64,000 nucleotides of DNA from Arthrobacter sp. ISL-5 (GTDB lineage Bacteria; Actinomycetota; Actinomycetes; Actinomycetales; Micrococcaceae): assembly GCF_018613835.1 (NCBI RefSeq), contig NZ_JAGGPM010000018.1, positions 1-64,000 of the forward strand, read 5' to 3'. A model generated the notes under the pieces. That model ran no database searches. It was not told the DNA's origin and was given only the letters and a program-made list of their open reading frames with translations. The position numbers and the translations under genes were made by a program. Shown piece after piece: positions 8,157 through 18,167 of the stretch (positions are counted from its first letter, which is position 1; the number at the start of each line of letters is the position of its first letter).

Positions 8157-9134
8157 CTAGACGTGCACAGGCCGTCCGGTGAAGGCCACCAGCCGCTCCA
8201 GGCTGGTTGCCGACTCCGCCACCTGCTGGGCGGGGGCGAAACTGCCGCCGGCGCGGACCTGGTCGCTGATGGTCTGCTGGGCGAGCACCTCGACGTAGTC
8301 GGTCAGGGCATCTGAAACGCTCAGGTCTGCCCCGAGCGCCTTGCTGAAGTCCCAGGCGTGAACCAGGAATTCCAGGTTGAGGATGGCGGCAACCATCGTG
8401 GCGGGCAGCTCGGCAAAGCCCATGTCGACGGTTCCTTCCAGTCCTCGCCGGTAGAAGGCTTCCAGAACCGGCTGCGCGAGGTCGGCGATGCGGGCTTCCG
8501 GGGCCTTCGCGGCGTCATCAGTGACGGGCGCACCCAGCGCCTGCCCGATCCCGCTGATCGAACCGGCCAGGTGGTCCAGCAGCTGGCCCACGTTGTAGTC
8601 GGCGCAGGGGGTCTGGGCGTCGAGGTCCGCCGGAGTGAGCGAGCGCAGCACACGCTCCAGCACCGCCAGGGTGGCATCGGCAGCGACGAGCTCGTTGAGG
8701 GGGTCCGGAGCAGCCGCCCACTCGTCCGCGCCTGCGTCTCCGCTGGTTGCCTCGGCCACCAGGCGGCCCAGGTAGTGGTTCCAGCCTTCGGCATGGGCCA
8801 CTTCCTGCTGCTCGCTGAGGCCTTCGTGGACCAGGCGTACCGAGGTGCCGCCGCTGGCCGGCTCCAGCGTGATGGACACGACGGAGTCCGACGGCGCCAT
8901 CGCGTCGCTTTGTTCCCAGCCCCAGGTGAACACCACTCGCTTGCCCGGTTCAATCTCGCTGAACGTGCCGGTGGCGTGGTTCCCCGGCGTGACGGTCCAG
9001 CGGTACTCACCGCCGACCTTCAGGTCGACGCGGGCCGCAACGGTCTGCCAGCGGCGGAGGCGTTCCGGCTCGGTGATCAGGGCAAACGCCTGGTCGATAT
9101 CCAGCGGGAGAAGGACAGTCTTGTCGAAAGTCAT
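8157..9134 (-). CDS. AHSA1/SRPBCC - TIGR03086 fusion protein
   Basis: Residues 1-145 form an AHSA1-type SRPBCC domain (LLPLDIDQAFALITEPERLRRW), a ligand-binding fold. Residues 165-325 resemble the TIGR03086/mycothiol-dependent maleylpyruvate-isomerase-like DinB fold, with the LDHLAGS histidine block and a C-terminal LVAFTGRP motif. The two are usually separate genes, so this is a fusion. The start overlaps the ArsR gene stop by ATGA, an arrangement typical of ArsR-AHSA1 pairs. The substrate is unknown; a role in handling a small toxic organic compound is inference. Confidence 0.82.
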   Translation of the reverse strand: MTFDKTVLLPLDIDQAFALITEPERLRRWQTVAARVDLKVGGEYRWTVTPGNHATGTFSEIEPGKRVVFTWGWEQSDAMAPSDSVVSITLEPASGGTSVRLVHEGLSEQQEVAHAEGWNHYLGRLVAEATSGDAGADEWAAAPDPLNELVAADATLAVLERVLRSLTPADLDAQTPCADYNVGQLLDHLAGSISGIGQALGAPVTDDAAKAPEARIADLAQPVLEAFYRRGLEGTVDMGFAELPATMVAAILNLEFLVHAWDFSKALGADLSVSDALTDYVEVLAQQTISDQVRAGGSFAPAQQVAESATSLERLVAFTGRPVHV

Positions 9135-9466
9135 GATTTTTCCTTGGGGTTGTGGAGGGGAAGAGCGGCATGCCTGCCGGCGTCGGCCACGAGCTGGTCC
9201 AGCTCGCTGGTCCAGAACTGATCAAAGAGCCGGCGGAGTTCGTTCATGCCCGCGGCGTCCAGTCGGTAGAACCTGTTCCGGCCTTCCTTGCGGGCCACCA
9301 CGAGTCCGGCCTGCTCCAGCAGCAGCAGGTGCTGTGAGACGGCGGATCTGCTGACGGTGAACTCGAGTGCAAGCTCCGTTACGGTCTTCTCGCCGCCCGC
9401 CAGCAGCTGCAGCAGGCGGCGGCGGTTGGGTTCCGCGGCGACTTCGAGGGGATCAAGCACGGTCAT
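9131..9466 (-). CDS. ArsR-family winged-helix regulator
   Basis: A 111-residue ArsR/SmtB-type DNA-binding protein with the helix-turn-helix block VTELALEFTVSRSAVSQHL and the wing RKEGRNRFYRL. No metal-binding ELCVCDL motif is present, so it belongs to the non-metal group that controls linked AHSA1 genes. ATG 9466 is preferred; an in-frame GTG at 9481 would place the start inside the dyad operator. It is co-transcribed with, and probably represses, itself and the downstream fusion gene. Confidence 0.88.
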   Translation of the reverse strand: MTVLDPLEVAAEPNRRRLLQLLAGGEKTVTELALEFTVSRSAVSQHLLLLEQAGLVVARKEGRNRFYRLDAAGMNELRRLFDQFWTSELDQLVADAGRHAALPLHNPKEKS

Positions 9467-9468
9467 TA

Positions 9469-9486
9469 CGTTAGCGTCCACTAACG
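9469..9486 (-). promoter_or_regulatory. Putative ArsR operator
   Basis: A perfect 6-6-6 dyad, CGTTAG-CGTCCA-CTAACG, lies directly before the ArsR ATG. Location and symmetry fit an autoregulatory site for the adjacent repressor. Confidence 0.5.
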
Positions 9487-9514
9487 CATTCCGTCAACAG
9501 CTCTTTTGGGCACT

Positions 9515-9557
9515 AAAAAACCCGCCGGGCATGCCACTGAGTGGCATGCCCGGCGGG
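9515..9557 (-). terminator. Rho-independent terminator of the DUF3073 gene
   Basis: A 17-bp GC-rich perfect stem (9521-9537 with 9541-9557, loop TGA) is followed on the minus strand by six T residues. It ends transcription coming from the gene at 9939-9706 and insulates the ArsR promoter. Confidence 0.9.
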
Positions 9558-9705
9558 CGTAATAGCTGTGCTGGACCCTGGGCTCGGAAGGCAAGCCCTC
9601 CGGAAATCAGGGAACAAGAAAAACGGGTGCCTGAAGAGAACGACGCACATACGTACGACCGCGGCATACAGCTGAGTGCCTTACGGCACATTCAGGCTGG
9701 AACGA

Positions 9706-9939
9706 CTAACCGATCCGACGGGTGTCAACCTCGTCGTCGTCTTCGTCCAAATCGTCCGCGTACTTATCCACGTAGGCTGAATAGTCCGGTTCGACCGGTT
9801 CATTCGCGAAATGGCTCGTTGCACGACTTCCCGGACCCGTGAGCTCACGCTGAAGGGCCGAATAGTCAGTGTTCGGGGAGTAGTACTTGATGTCCCGAGC
9901 CTGCTTGGTAGCTTTTGCCTTTTGACGGCCGCGCCCCAT
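9706..9939 (-). CDS. DUF3073 protein
   Basis: A 77-residue protein with a basic start (MGRGRQKAKATKQARDIKYY) and a very acidic end (DDLDEDDDEVDTRR). This is the actinobacterial DUF3073 family, regularly found close to purF-purM as here; its function is unknown. AGGGGG precedes the ATG at 9939. A longer reading from 10014 has no conserved sequence. A strong intrinsic terminator follows. Confidence 0.88.
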   Translation of the reverse strand: MGRGRQKAKATKQARDIKYYSPNTDYSALQRELTGPGSRATSHFANEPVEPDYSAYVDKYADDLDEDDDEVDTRRIG

Positions 9940-10311
9940 GGCGTGACCCCCTTTTGTACTTGGACCGGAGGTGGTCACCTTGGCTATCGGTGAGGCCCCG
10001 GAATGTTTGGTCAATTTGTCGTATCCCTAGATTACATGCTTTCGGCGGCAACTGCTCGCCAGTGGGGCGCCCGCCGGGCCGGTGTCGCGGCCACAACCGC
10101 GGCATTCAAGGGGTCGCATGGATTTTTTGTTCGGTAGAGTCTCCTGAACGATTGAAAATAGGCGGGCCGGTGACCCGACGGAAATCCCCGCGGGGAATGG
10201 CCGCCGGGACTCGCCGCCCGATACCAACCGCCCATATTTCCTGCTCAACTTTTCTGCTCAACGCAGAATTGACCGCTATGCCGAGAACGCCCGGAAGGGG
10301 TGCCGCCCCCA
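9940..10311. other. Intergenic region between divergent genes
   Basis: About 370 bases separating the DUF3073 gene and the 10312 gene. On the minus strand GGTCAA (10009-10014) and GCTATC (9983-9988), read as TTGACC and GATAGC, could be a DUF3073 promoter, although the 20-base spacer is long. Open frames on the minus strand (10027-10248) lack ribosome sites and family likeness. Nothing else recognisable. Confidence 0.5.
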
Positions 10312-11043
10312 GTGACTGAAGACCATCCGACCCACGGTGAGGACCCGCAGACGGCTGCGCAGTCCCGGACCGTGCCTCCTCTCCCGGCCGCCCCTCCCCA
10401 TCCGGCCGCGCCGCCGCACCCGGCCATTCCTCCCCACCCCACAGTTCCTCCCCACCCCGCCGCGCCGCCGCGCATCACGTCCCGGACCGCATGGCGCCGC
10501 CCGACTGCGGATGCCAGGCAGGTCATGGTCAAGGCCGGGTTCGTGACCGCGCTGCTGGCCGTGGGAGGCCTGCTCATCTGGCTGCTGACCTCACTGTTGG
10601 CTACGGCCACGCAGCAGTCCGCGAACCACCCCGGGGCGCCCGAGGAAACTGCTTCCCCCGCCGCACCCTCCGCGTCCGCCCGGCCCAGCCTGCCGCTGAC
10701 GGGAGTGAGCCCGCTGGATTTCCGCGTGGGTGACTGTTTCAAGGACTTCGATCCGGAGGCGATCGAATCCACGGTGGTGGCGTGCACCACTAATCATTCC
10801 TCCCAATTGGTGGCCGTCCACTACTACGCGGCCGCGGACAGCTACCCCGGCGCCGACGCCATGAAAGCCAGGGCGCGGGAGGCCTGCCAGTCGGCAGCGC
10901 TGACGGGCAAATCCAACGCCTACGACCTGAACTACCGGCTTGCCTACCCCAGCAACACAAGCTGGGGCCAGGGCGACCGCCGCGTGGACTGCTACGTCAC
11001 CGCGGCGGCCGGCAACATCATCAAGGCCAGCCTGCTCCCCTAG
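10312..11043 (+). CDS. Membrane protein with septum-formation-like extracellular domain
   Basis: Roughly 240 residues: an N-terminal Pro/His-rich segment of degenerate PPHPxxPPHP repeats (about residues 20-55), one transmembrane helix (about 75-98), then an extracellular domain with four cysteines (VGDCF, VACTTNHSSQLVA, REACQSA, RVDCYV). The C-T-x-x-H pattern and VGDCF opening resemble the actinobacterial septum-formation/DUF4190-associated domain. Function is not established. GGAAGGGG ends 11 bases before GTG 10312; GTG 10300 is an alternative start but too close to that site. Convergent with clpB. Confidence 0.7.
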   Translation: MTEDHPTHGEDPQTAAQSRTVPPLPAAPPHPAAPPHPAIPPHPTVPPHPAAPPRITSRTAWRRPTADARQVMVKAGFVTALLAVGGLLIWLLTSLLATATQQSANHPGAPEETASPAAPSASARPSLPLTGVSPLDFRVGDCFKDFDPEAIESTVVACTTNHSSQLVAVHYYAAADSYPGADAMKARAREACQSAALTGKSNAYDLNYRLAYPSNTSWGQGDRRVDCYVTAAAGNIIKASLLP

Positions 11044-11107
11044 CCGTGCCGGTGCGGCTGTGCCGGTGCAGCTGATCCGACACAGCCGGTCCAGGCCGGT
11101 CCTTTCG

Positions 11108-13777
11108 CTAGCCCTTCCGGCGGACCGAGAGCCCGCTGCCGGCGGGGGCGCCGCCGTCGGGCCCCACGAGGGCCTCGAGCCCCTCGACGGTGAGTTCGTC
11201 GACGTCGGCCGCGGTGTCCACGAGCACGGTGTCGCCGTCCGCGATTTCGCCGGTCAGGATGGCCTTGGCCAGCCGGTCCCCGATTTCGCGCTGCACAAGG
11301 CGGCGCAGCGGCCGGGCGCCGTAGGCGGAATCAAAGCCGGACATGGCCAGCCAGGCACGGGCGCCGTCGGTCACCTCGAGAGAGAGCCGCCGCTCGTGCA
11401 GCCTGCGGGACAGCTCGGCCACCTGGAGCTCAACGATCTTGGCGAGCTCGTCCACGGTCAGGGGATCGAACAGCACCACCTCGTCCAGCCGGTTCAGGAA
11501 CTCCGGCTTGAAGGACGCGTGCACGGTGGCCATCACCGCGTTCCGCTTGGCCTGCGGGTCCAGGGTGGGGTCCACCAGGAACTGGCTGCCCAGGTTGGAC
11601 GTGAGCACCAGGATCGCATTGCGGAAGTCCACCGTGCGGCCCTGGCCGTCGGTGAGGCGGCCGTCGTCGAGCACCTGCAGGAGGATGTCGAAGACTTCAG
11701 GGTGGGCCTTCTCCACCTCGTCCAGCAGCACCACCGAGTACGGCCTGCGGCGGACGGCCTCGGTCAGCTGGCCGCCTTCCTCGTAGCCCACATAGCCCGG
11801 AGGCGCCCCCACCAGGCGCGCCACGGAGTGCTTCTCGCCGTACTCGGACATGTCGAGCCTGACCATGGCGCGTTCGTCGTCGAAAAGGAAGTCAGCCAGG
11901 GCCTTGGCGAGCTCCGTCTTGCCAACACCCGTGGGTCCCAGGAACAGGAACGATCCGGTGGGCCGGTTGGGGTCGCTGATGCCGGCACGGGCACGGCGCA
12001 CGGCGTCGGACACGGCGGCCACGGCCTTGGACTGGCCGATCAGCCGCTTGCCGAGTTCCTCCTCCATGTGCAGCAGCTTCTGGCTTTCACCCTGCAGCAT
12101 CCGCCCGGCGGGAATGCCCGTCCAGGCCGAGATGACCTCGGCTATGTCATCCGCCGTGACTTCCTCGGCCACCATGAGCTCGGGCTTTGCGGCTCCGCTG
12201 GCCACGCGGGCCGATTCCTCCTCCGCTGCGGCATTGAGCTCGCGCTCCAGCGCCGGCAGCTCGCCGTACAGGATCCGCGATGCCGCTTCGAGGTCGCCTT
12301 CGCGCTGGTACTTGTCCGCCGCGGAGCGCAGCTCGTCCAGCCGTGCCTTCAGGTCGCCCACATGGTTGAGGCCGGCCTTCTCGGCCTCCCAGCGGGCATT
12401 GAGCCCGGCGAGGGCCTCCTTCTTGTCGGCCATGTCCGCACGCAGCGCAGCCAGGCGTTCCACCGAGGCGGCGTCCGTCTCGCCGTCCAGGGCCAGTTCC
12501 TCCATGGTGAGGCGGTCCACGGCCCGGCGCAGCTGGTCGATTTCCTCCGGCGCCGAGTCGATCTCCATGCGCAGCCGGGAGGCGGCCTCGTCCACGAGGT
12601 CGATCGCCTTGTCCGGCAGCTGGCGTCCGGAGATGTAGCGGTTGGAGAGCGACGCGGCCGCAACCAGGGCGGAATCGGCGATGGCCACCTTGTGGTGGGC
12701 CTCGTAGCGCTCCTTGAGCCCGCGAAGGATGCCGATGGTGTCGTCCACGCTGGGCTCGCCGACGTAGACCTGCTGGAAGCGGCGCTCCAGGGCGGGGTCC
12801 TTCTCGATGTTCTCGCGGTACTCATCCAGCGTGGTGGCGCCGATCAGGCGCAGCTCGCCGCGGGCCAGCATGGGCTTGAGCATGTTGCCCGCATCCATGG
12901 AGCTCTCCCCCGTGGCGCCCGCCCCCACTACGGTATGGATCTCGTCGATGAACGTGACGATCTGGCCGTCCGAGTTCTTGATTTCCTCCAGCACAGCCTT
13001 GAGCCGTTCCTCGAATTCGCCGCGGTATTTTGCGCCCGCCACCATGGAGGCCAGGTCCAGCGCGATGAGGGTCTTACCGCGCAGGCTTGAGGGCACGTCC
13101 CCGGCCACGATGCGCTGTGCAAGGCCCTCGACGACGGCCGTCTTGCCCACGCCGGGCTCGCCGATGATCACCGGGTTGTTCTTGGTGCGGCGGCTCAGCA
13201 CCTGGATGATCCGCCGGATCTCTGTATCCCGGCCGATCACGGGGTCGAGCTTGCCGGCACGGGCCATGGACGTCAGGTCGGTGCCGAACTTCTCCAGCGC
13301 CTGGAAGGTGTTTTCCGGATCCGCGCTGGTCACCTTGCGGTCGCCGCGGACACCGGGCAGCGCGGCGAGCAGCGCTTCATGGGAGGCGCCGGCGTCGCGC
13401 AGCAACTTCCCCGCACCGCCGCTGCCCGCTGAGAGGCCAAGCAGCAGGTGCTCCGTGGAGACAAAGGAATCGCCGAGCTTGTCCGCCTCGTTCTGGGCGT
13501 TCTGGATGGCCTGGAGGGCGGTGCGGGACAGCTGGGCCTGCTGAACAGAGCTCCCCGAGGTGGCCGGGAGTGCCTTGATGGCGGTGCTGGCCTGCACGCT
13601 GACGGCATCCGGATCCGCGCCGGTGGCACGGAGAAGCGCGACGGCGACTCCCTCCCGCTGATCCATCAGCGCCTTGAGCAGGTGGGCCGGCTCCACTTGG
13701 GGATTTCCGGCCGTGGAGGCGTTCATGGCTGCGGCCGAAAGAGCCTCCTGGCTCTTGGTGGTGAATTTGACGTCCAA
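11108..13777 (-). CDS. clpB: ATP-dependent chaperone ClpB
   Basis: Hsp100 disaggregase that works with DnaK to recover aggregated proteins. The 889-residue protein has the double Clp N domain (1-145), AAA+ module 1 with Walker A GEPGVGKT (206-213), a long middle coiled coil, and AAA+ module 2 with GPTGVGKTE near residue 600. The start is TTG at 13777, eight bases after AAGGAG. A HAIR-type inverted repeat lies 33 bases upstream, indicating HspR repression relieved by heat. Runs alone and convergent to the 10312 gene. Confidence 0.97.
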   Translation of the reverse strand: MDVKFTTKSQEALSAAAMNASTAGNPQVEPAHLLKALMDQREGVAVALLRATGADPDAVSVQASTAIKALPATSGSSVQQAQLSRTALQAIQNAQNEADKLGDSFVSTEHLLLGLSAGSGGAGKLLRDAGASHEALLAALPGVRGDRKVTSADPENTFQALEKFGTDLTSMARAGKLDPVIGRDTEIRRIIQVLSRRTKNNPVIIGEPGVGKTAVVEGLAQRIVAGDVPSSLRGKTLIALDLASMVAGAKYRGEFEERLKAVLEEIKNSDGQIVTFIDEIHTVVGAGATGESSMDAGNMLKPMLARGELRLIGATTLDEYRENIEKDPALERRFQQVYVGEPSVDDTIGILRGLKERYEAHHKVAIADSALVAAASLSNRYISGRQLPDKAIDLVDEAASRLRMEIDSAPEEIDQLRRAVDRLTMEELALDGETDAASVERLAALRADMADKKEALAGLNARWEAEKAGLNHVGDLKARLDELRSAADKYQREGDLEAASRILYGELPALERELNAAAEEESARVASGAAKPELMVAEEVTADDIAEVISAWTGIPAGRMLQGESQKLLHMEEELGKRLIGQSKAVAAVSDAVRRARAGISDPNRPTGSFLFLGPTGVGKTELAKALADFLFDDERAMVRLDMSEYGEKHSVARLVGAPPGYVGYEEGGQLTEAVRRRPYSVVLLDEVEKAHPEVFDILLQVLDDGRLTDGQGRTVDFRNAILVLTSNLGSQFLVDPTLDPQAKRNAVMATVHASFKPEFLNRLDEVVLFDPLTVDELAKIVELQVAELSRRLHERRLSLEVTDGARAWLAMSGFDSAYGARPLRRLVQREIGDRLAKAILTGEIADGDTVLVDTAADVDELTVEGLEALVGPDGGAPAGSGLSVRRKG

Positions 13778-13809
13778 AGCGAGCTCCTTCCGGGAAGTGC
13801 ATTATCTAA

Positions 13810-13830
13810 GTTGAGTCTATAACGCTCAAC
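13810..13830 (-). promoter_or_regulatory. HAIR-type HspR operator of clpB
   Basis: GTTGAGT-N7-GCTCAAC reproduces the HspR-associated inverted repeat (consensus CTTGAGT-N7-ACTCAAG) with an intact dyad and the correct 7-base spacing, just upstream of clpB. Confidence 0.8.
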
Positions 13831-14008
13831 TTTGGCCGGAGGCGCTCACCGCCCGAGTTTGCCGACAGCGAAAACAGCCTTCAAGAGCAAGTGAATTTCC
13901 GGCGAACCACTGCCTCTGAACTGTATCCCCAGCACCCGAATCCCCCTAGGATCGGAGCTGTGACCGGGACCGATGGTTCCAACGGCACGATCGCGAGGAG
14001 GACCCGCA

Positions 14009-14344
14009 ATGACGAAGTTCGTAGTTCTTTACGCCGCACCGCAGTCCGCACAGTCGCAGATGGCAGAGAGCTCCCCCGAAGCCGCCCAGGAGGGCATGAA
14101 GGCCTGGATGGAGTGGGCAGCCAGGGCCGGCGACGGCATCGTGGACATGGGAAATCCGCTCGGCCCAGGCAAGGAAGTCACCACCGCCGGAACCTCTGAC
14201 ACCAACACCCATGTCGGCGGGTACGGCATCCTCCAGGCAGAAGACATGGACGGCGCCCTGGCACTGCTCGAGGGCCACCCCCACCTGATGATGCCCGGCG
14301 CCAGCATCCAGGTCTACGAGGCACTCGACATCCCAGGCATGTAA
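14009..14344 (+). CDS. YCII-related (DGPF) domain protein
   Basis: A 111-residue protein beginning MTKFVVLYAAPQ, with the ferredoxin-like YCII/DGPF pattern ending in GGYGILQAEDMDGALALLEGHPHL. Members are thought to be small enzymes or partners of ECF sigma factors; no activity is assigned here. GAGGAGG precedes the ATG at 14009. It stands alone between clpB and the protease gene and ends in a GC-rich hairpin. Confidence 0.8.
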   Translation: MTKFVVLYAAPQSAQSQMAESSPEAAQEGMKAWMEWAARAGDGIVDMGNPLGPGKEVTTAGTSDTNTHVGGYGILQAEDMDGALALLEGHPHLMMPGASIQVYEALDIPGM

Positions 14345-14361
14345 GGCCGCCGGAAATGTAA

Positions 14362-14400
14362 AACCGACGGGCGACTCCCCCAAGGCGCCGCCCGCCGGTT
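14362..14400. terminator. Hairpin between convergent genes
   Basis: AACCGACGGGCG (14362-14373) pairs with CGCCCGCCGGTT (14389-14400) with one mismatch, just after the YCII gene and before the convergent protease gene. No clear U-run on the plus side, so a Rho-independent role is only likely. Confidence 0.5.
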
Positions 14401-14454
14401 GCCTGTTTCCTGGCGCCGACCGGTTGCCTCCGCGAGCCGGCCGTTCCGGGAGCG

Positions 14455-15204
14455 CTAGGAGCCCGCGACCCCGGACACGCTGGTGATCCAGCCGAGGTTC
14501 CGCGCAACGGACGCGTGATCGTTGCTGTAGCCGGTGTAGTCAGAGGGGTTCTGCAAAGGCAGGATGCTGGACGTGGACAGCACGCCCGCGAGCTTGCCGT
14601 CGACGATCAGCGGGCCGCCCGAATCACCGTTGAGGGTGTGGCCGGTCTCAGATCGCGTGCTGACGGTCGGGCCGCCGGACGTGTCAGAGCCCTGCCCTGC
14701 GACGGTGACGTCGGCGGTCTTCAGGAAGTAGGACATGGCGCCGGAGCCTTCAGACTGGTAGCCCCAGCCGTAGACCCTGGCGGCCGCTCCGGTCGCGGGG
14801 AAGGAACTGGACAGGCCCACATAGGTCCCGTAGTACGGCGCGGACAGCTTCAGCAGCATGACGTCCCCCATGGGCGAGGCGTAGCGAGCGGCCACCTGCC
14901 TGACCGCTCCTCCGCTTTGCAGGTAGGTGGTGCCGAGGCGGACGGACCTCAGGGTCGCCGAGTTGCAGTGTTTGGCAGTGATGACCCAACTGGCCGAGAT
15001 CTGGCTGCCGGTGCAGCCCACCCTGGTGCCGGTGGCATCGAAAGAAACCTGCGCTGCAAAGGGTGCCGCGGAGACGGGAGTGGCGCTGCCGCCGGAGATG
15101 TTCTTGTGGACCGAACCGTCTTCTGCGGGGGCCGCGGTGGCGGCGCCCGCGGGGGCCAGCAGCACCGCCGCCGCGGCAGCAGCCAGTAGTTTGGCGATTT
15201 TCAA
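14455..15204 (-). CDS. Secreted trypsin-like serine protease (S1)
   Basis: A 249-residue exported S1 peptidase. An N-terminal signal peptide (KIAKLLAAAAAAVLLAPAG...ATA, cleavage near residue 25) precedes the catalytic domain. The triad is visible: His79 in TAKHC, Asp114 in GDVMLLKL, Ser195 in GDSGGP. Cysteines at 64 and 80 can form the usual disulfide next to the histidine. A short propeptide may end near residue 37 (ISGG). Substrate unknown. Upstream region 15205-15350 is AT-richer and should hold its promoter; convergent with the YCII gene. Confidence 0.92.
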   Translation of the reverse strand: MKIAKLLAAAAAAVLLAPAGAATAAPAEDGSVHKNISGGSATPVSAAPFAAQVSFDATGTRVGCTGSQISASWVITAKHCNSATLRSVRLGTTYLQSGGAVRQVAARYASPMGDVMLLKLSAPYYGTYVGLSSSFPATGAAARVYGWGYQSEGSGAMSYFLKTADVTVAGQGSDTSGGPTVSTRSETGHTLNGDSGGPLIVDGKLAGVLSTSSILPLQNPSDYTGYSNDHASVARNLGWITSVSGVAGS

Positions 15205-15350
15205 TGCGGTGACTCCTTCGCATTTGGGAGGCGGAGGCGGGGATCACGCTCTCACTCCCGACATGCCCTTCCGAATAAGCGGTTCAACTGAGACACTACG
15301 GGCAGTTACGACAGATGTCATATTAAGTGACTAAAGCTGTCACAAAACCG

Positions 15351-16415
15351 TCACGCCTGGTAGACGGACACCGCCCCCGCCTTGATGACGAAAAACACCG
15401 TCATGCCGGGCGCCAGGCCCAGATCGGCGGACGCTGCCGGCGTGATGTCGGCCGAAAGATCCCCTGCGCGGACCCGGATCTGGTCGCCGTGCGGCTCCAG
15501 GTCCGTGACGGCCACGGGGAAGGAGTTCCGCGGGCTGCCTTGTGCTTCACTCAGGAAGACGGACACGGCCGACGGCGGGAACACGGCCACGCCTGCCTGG
15601 CCGGCGATGAAGGGTCCCGCTTCCATGGCGGAGTCGTGCTGGCCAGCGAATTCCTGCCCGGCGGCCGTCCGGACGCCGTGCTCCGTGAGTGTGCCGGCCA
15701 CCAGGTTGAGTCCGGCCAGCCCCGCCACGAAGCGGCTGCGGGGCCGCTGCAGGACATCGCGGGTCGGGCCGGCCTCGGTGACCTTGCCGTCTTCGAGGAC
15801 TATCACCCGGTCTGCCAGCATGAGCGCGTCCAGGACGTCATGGGTGATGATGATCGCGCGCCGTTCCGCAAGGACCTGCTTGAGGAGGCGGCGCAGCAGC
15901 GGAGCCGCGTGGATATCCAAGGCGGCCATCGGTTCATCGAGCAAAAGCAGTTGGGGGTCGGCGGCGAGCGCCCTGGCCACCGCAACCCGCTGCGCCTGGC
16001 CACCGGAAAGTTCCGCCGGCCGGCGAGTGGCCAGCTCGCCCGCGTCGACGGCGCCGAGCCAGCGGCGGGCCGTTTCACGCGCCTCCTGCCGCGGCGCCCC
16101 CTTGCTCCGAGGACCGAAGGCAACGTTTTCGAGCACGGTCAGGTGGGGGAAAAGGAGCGGCTCCTGGGCCAGTAATGCCGTGCCGCGCTGATGCGGCGCC
16201 GTCCATGCGGACCGGCCGCCAGCAAGGTCGAAGAGGACCCGGCCGTCCACCTCCGCCCTGCCCGAGTCGGGGTGCAGCAGCCCGGCGATGACGGCCAGCA
16301 GCGTGGACTTTCCGGCCCCGTTGGGTCCCATGATGGCCACCGTCTCCGCCGGGCCGACGGTCAGCGACACATCGAAACCGCGGGACCCCACCGCGGCGTC
16401 CAGCCGAAACGTCAC
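15351..16415 (-). CDS. modC: Molybdate ABC transporter ATPase
   Basis: A 354-residue ABC ATPase with Walker [10 protein letters not shown] (residues 31-39), signature LSGGQAQR, Walker B LLLLDEP and a C-terminal TOBE/Mop-like domain of about 110 residues. It powers ModB-mediated uptake of molybdate. Its start overlaps the modB stop by ATGA. Together with modA, modB and the HTH-TOBE regulator it forms one operon, which supports molybdate rather than another anion. The TOBE domain likely senses the oxyanion. Confidence 0.92.
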   Translation of the reverse strand: MTFRLDAAVGSRGFDVSLTVGPAETVAIMGPNGAGKSTLLAVIAGLLHPDSGRAEVDGRVLFDLAGGRSAWTAPHQRGTALLAQEPLLFPHLTVLENVAFGPRSKGAPRQEARETARRWLGAVDAGELATRRPAELSGGQAQRVAVARALAADPQLLLLDEPMAALDIHAAPLLRRLLKQVLAERRAIIITHDVLDALMLADRVIVLEDGKVTEAGPTRDVLQRPRSRFVAGLAGLNLVAGTLTEHGVRTAAGQEFAGQHDSAMEAGPFIAGQAGVAVFPPSAVSVFLSEAQGSPRNSFPVAVTDLEPHGDQIRVRAGDLSADITPAASADLGLAPGMTVFFVIKAGAVSVYQA

Positions 16416-17257
16416 TGGACGCTCCCGCCGGAGGCGTGTGCCGCCGTCGTACGCGCTGCGGTTCCTGTTCTGCGCGGGCCGCGGTAGGACAGCGCCACCA
16501 CCGTGACAGCAACGGCCACCAGGACCAGGGAAAGGGCGACGGCGGCATCGGCGTCAGTTTCGCGCTGGAGGTAGATCTCGAGCGGGAGGGTCCGCGTGAC
16601 TCCCTGCAGGCTGCCCGCGAAGGTCAGTGTGGCGCCGAATTCCCCGAGTCCCCGCGCGAAGGAGAGCACGGCGCCGGAGGCCAGGCCGGGCAGTACGAGG
16701 GGCACGGTCACCCGTCGAAGCACGGTGCCGGGCCGGGCGCCGAGCGTGGCTGCCACGGCCTCGTACCTTCCGCCGGCCGTCCGCAGGGCCCCCTCCAGGC
16801 TCACCACCAGGAAGGGCAGCGCCACGAACGTCTGGGCGAGGACCACCGCCGCGGTGGAGAATGCCACCTGGATGCCGAGGAGTTCCAGGTTCCTGCCCAG
16901 CAGTCCCTGCCGCCCGAAGGTGTAGAGGAGCGCGATGCCGCCCACCACCGGAGGCAGGACGAGGGGCAGCAGCACGAAGGACCGGAGCAGCCGCTGGCCT
17001 GGGAAGGTTGCGCGGGCCAAGACGAGGGCAAGCGGCACACCGAGGATGATGCACAGCGCTGTGCTGGCGGCCGATGTCCTGAGGCTCAGCCCCAGTGCCG
17101 TGAGTGACGGTTCCGAGGTAATGAGCGGGAGGAACTGCGGCCAGTTGACCCTGGCGGCCATGGCTGCGACCGGCAGGAGGACCAGGAGCCCTCCGACGGC
17201 GGCCGCGGCATAGATCCATGCGGGGATCCCGGTGTAGTCGGTGCGTCGTCGACGCAT
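16412..17257 (-). CDS. modB: Molybdate ABC transporter permease
   Basis: An inner-membrane permease of about 281 residues with six hydrophobic helices and a ModB/CysT-type coupling segment ([17 protein letters not shown]). It pairs with ModC and receives molybdate from ModA. The in-frame ATG at 17257 gives a normal length; a GTG at 17296 would also lie after the modA stop, and starts further upstream would overlap modA in non-conserved sequence. The stop overlaps modC. Confidence 0.9.
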   Translation of the reverse strand: MRRRRTDYTGIPAWIYAAAAVGGLLVLLPVAAMAARVNWPQFLPLITSEPSLTALGLSLRTSAASTALCIILGVPLALVLARATFPGQRLLRSFVLLPLVLPPVVGGIALLYTFGRQGLLGRNLELLGIQVAFSTAAVVLAQTFVALPFLVVSLEGALRTAGGRYEAVAATLGARPGTVLRRVTVPLVLPGLASGAVLSFARGLGEFGATLTFAGSLQGVTRTLPLEIYLQRETDADAAVALSLVLVAVAVTVVALSYRGPRRTGTAARTTAAHASGGSVQ

Positions 17258-17324
17258 TCCGCCGGTCCGCCGCCGGTCGTTCCTGCTGCTGTGCACGTGT
17301 CTGATCCCGGTCCGGGCCGCGGCC

Positions 17325-18167
17325 CTACGGGGCTCCGAAACCGGCGTCGGCCAGGGTTTTCTGCCCGTCGCTGCCCGTGACAAGGGAGATGAACGCGGCC
17401 GCCAGCTCCCTGTTCCTGGTGGTGCCCACGGCGGCGACGGGGTACGTGTTCACGGCCTGGCTCGCTTCCGGAAACGGGATGCCCTCGACCTTGTCCCCGG
17501 CGTTCTTCACGTCAGTGACATAGACCAGTCCGGCGTCGGCCTCGCCCGAGGCCACCTTGCCCAAGACGTCAGTGACCGACGATTCCTCGCTCACGGGCTT
17601 CAGTGCGGTGCCCGTTGCCTTTTCGATCCTGTCCGCGGCGGCGCCGCACGGCACCTGGCTCGCGCAGACCACCGCCTTGACGCCCGGCCTGGCAAGGTCG
17701 GCGAAGGTGCTGATCGAGGCCGGATTGCCTGGCGGCACGGCGATCTCAAGGGTGTTGGTGGCGAAGTTGATCGGATCGCCCACGAGCGATGCCTCCTGCA
17801 GCTTGGCCATGTTCTTGCTGTCCGCGGACGCAAAGACGTCAGCGGGGGCGCCCTGGCTGATCTGGGTGACCAGATCCGAGGAGCCGGCGAAGCTGAGCAC
17901 CACCTCCGTACCGGGGTTCCTGCGCTCGAACTCGTCGGCGAGCCTGGTGAAGGCTGACTTCAGGGATGCGGCAGCGAAGACGGTGAGCTTTCCGGAGAGC
18001 CTGGAGCCTCCGCTGGTGCCGGACGCGGCGGCGTTCCCTGTTCCGGGCGCGCCCCCGGTACCGCCGGGTGCGCCCGGGGCGCAGGCCGACAGGGCGGCGG
18101 CAAGCAATCCGGCGGTCAGCAGCATCACTGCGGACAATCCGGCGGAATTTTTGCGGACCGGTCTCAT
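17325..18167 (-). CDS. modA: Molybdate-binding lipoprotein
   Basis: A 280-residue periplasmic-type binding protein anchored as a lipoprotein: signal peptide with lipobox LSAC, then a Gly/Ser/Thr-rich linker, then the ModA fold ([47 protein letters not shown]). These are the serine-bearing oxyanion loops of ModA. The ATG at 18167 overlaps the regulator gene stop; the long upstream open frame is antisense-like low-complexity sequence without a signal peptide. Confidence 0.93.
   Translation of the reverse strand: MRPVRKNSAGLSAVMLLTAGLLAAALSACAPGAPGGTGGAPGTGNAAASGTSGGSRLSGKLTVFAAASLKSAFTRLADEFERRNPGTEVVLSFAGSSDLVTQISQGAPADVFASADSKNMAKLQEASLVGDPINFATNTLEIAVPPGNPASISTFADLARPGVKAVVCASQVPCGAAADRIEKATGTALKPVSEESSVTDVLGKVASGEADAGLVYVTDVKNAGDKVEGIPFPEASQAVNTYPVAAVGTTRNRELAAAFISLVTGSDGQKTLADAGFGAP

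Noticed and set aside
10027..10248. 73-codon minus-strand frame near DUF3073
   Set aside because: No ribosome site and cysteine/arginine-rich random-like sequence; a BldC-like gene expected at this place in related genomes was not found.
10940..13090. 716-codon open frame on the plus strand
   Set aside because: It is antisense to clpB, lacks a family match and ribosome site, and arises from GC-rich codon bias.
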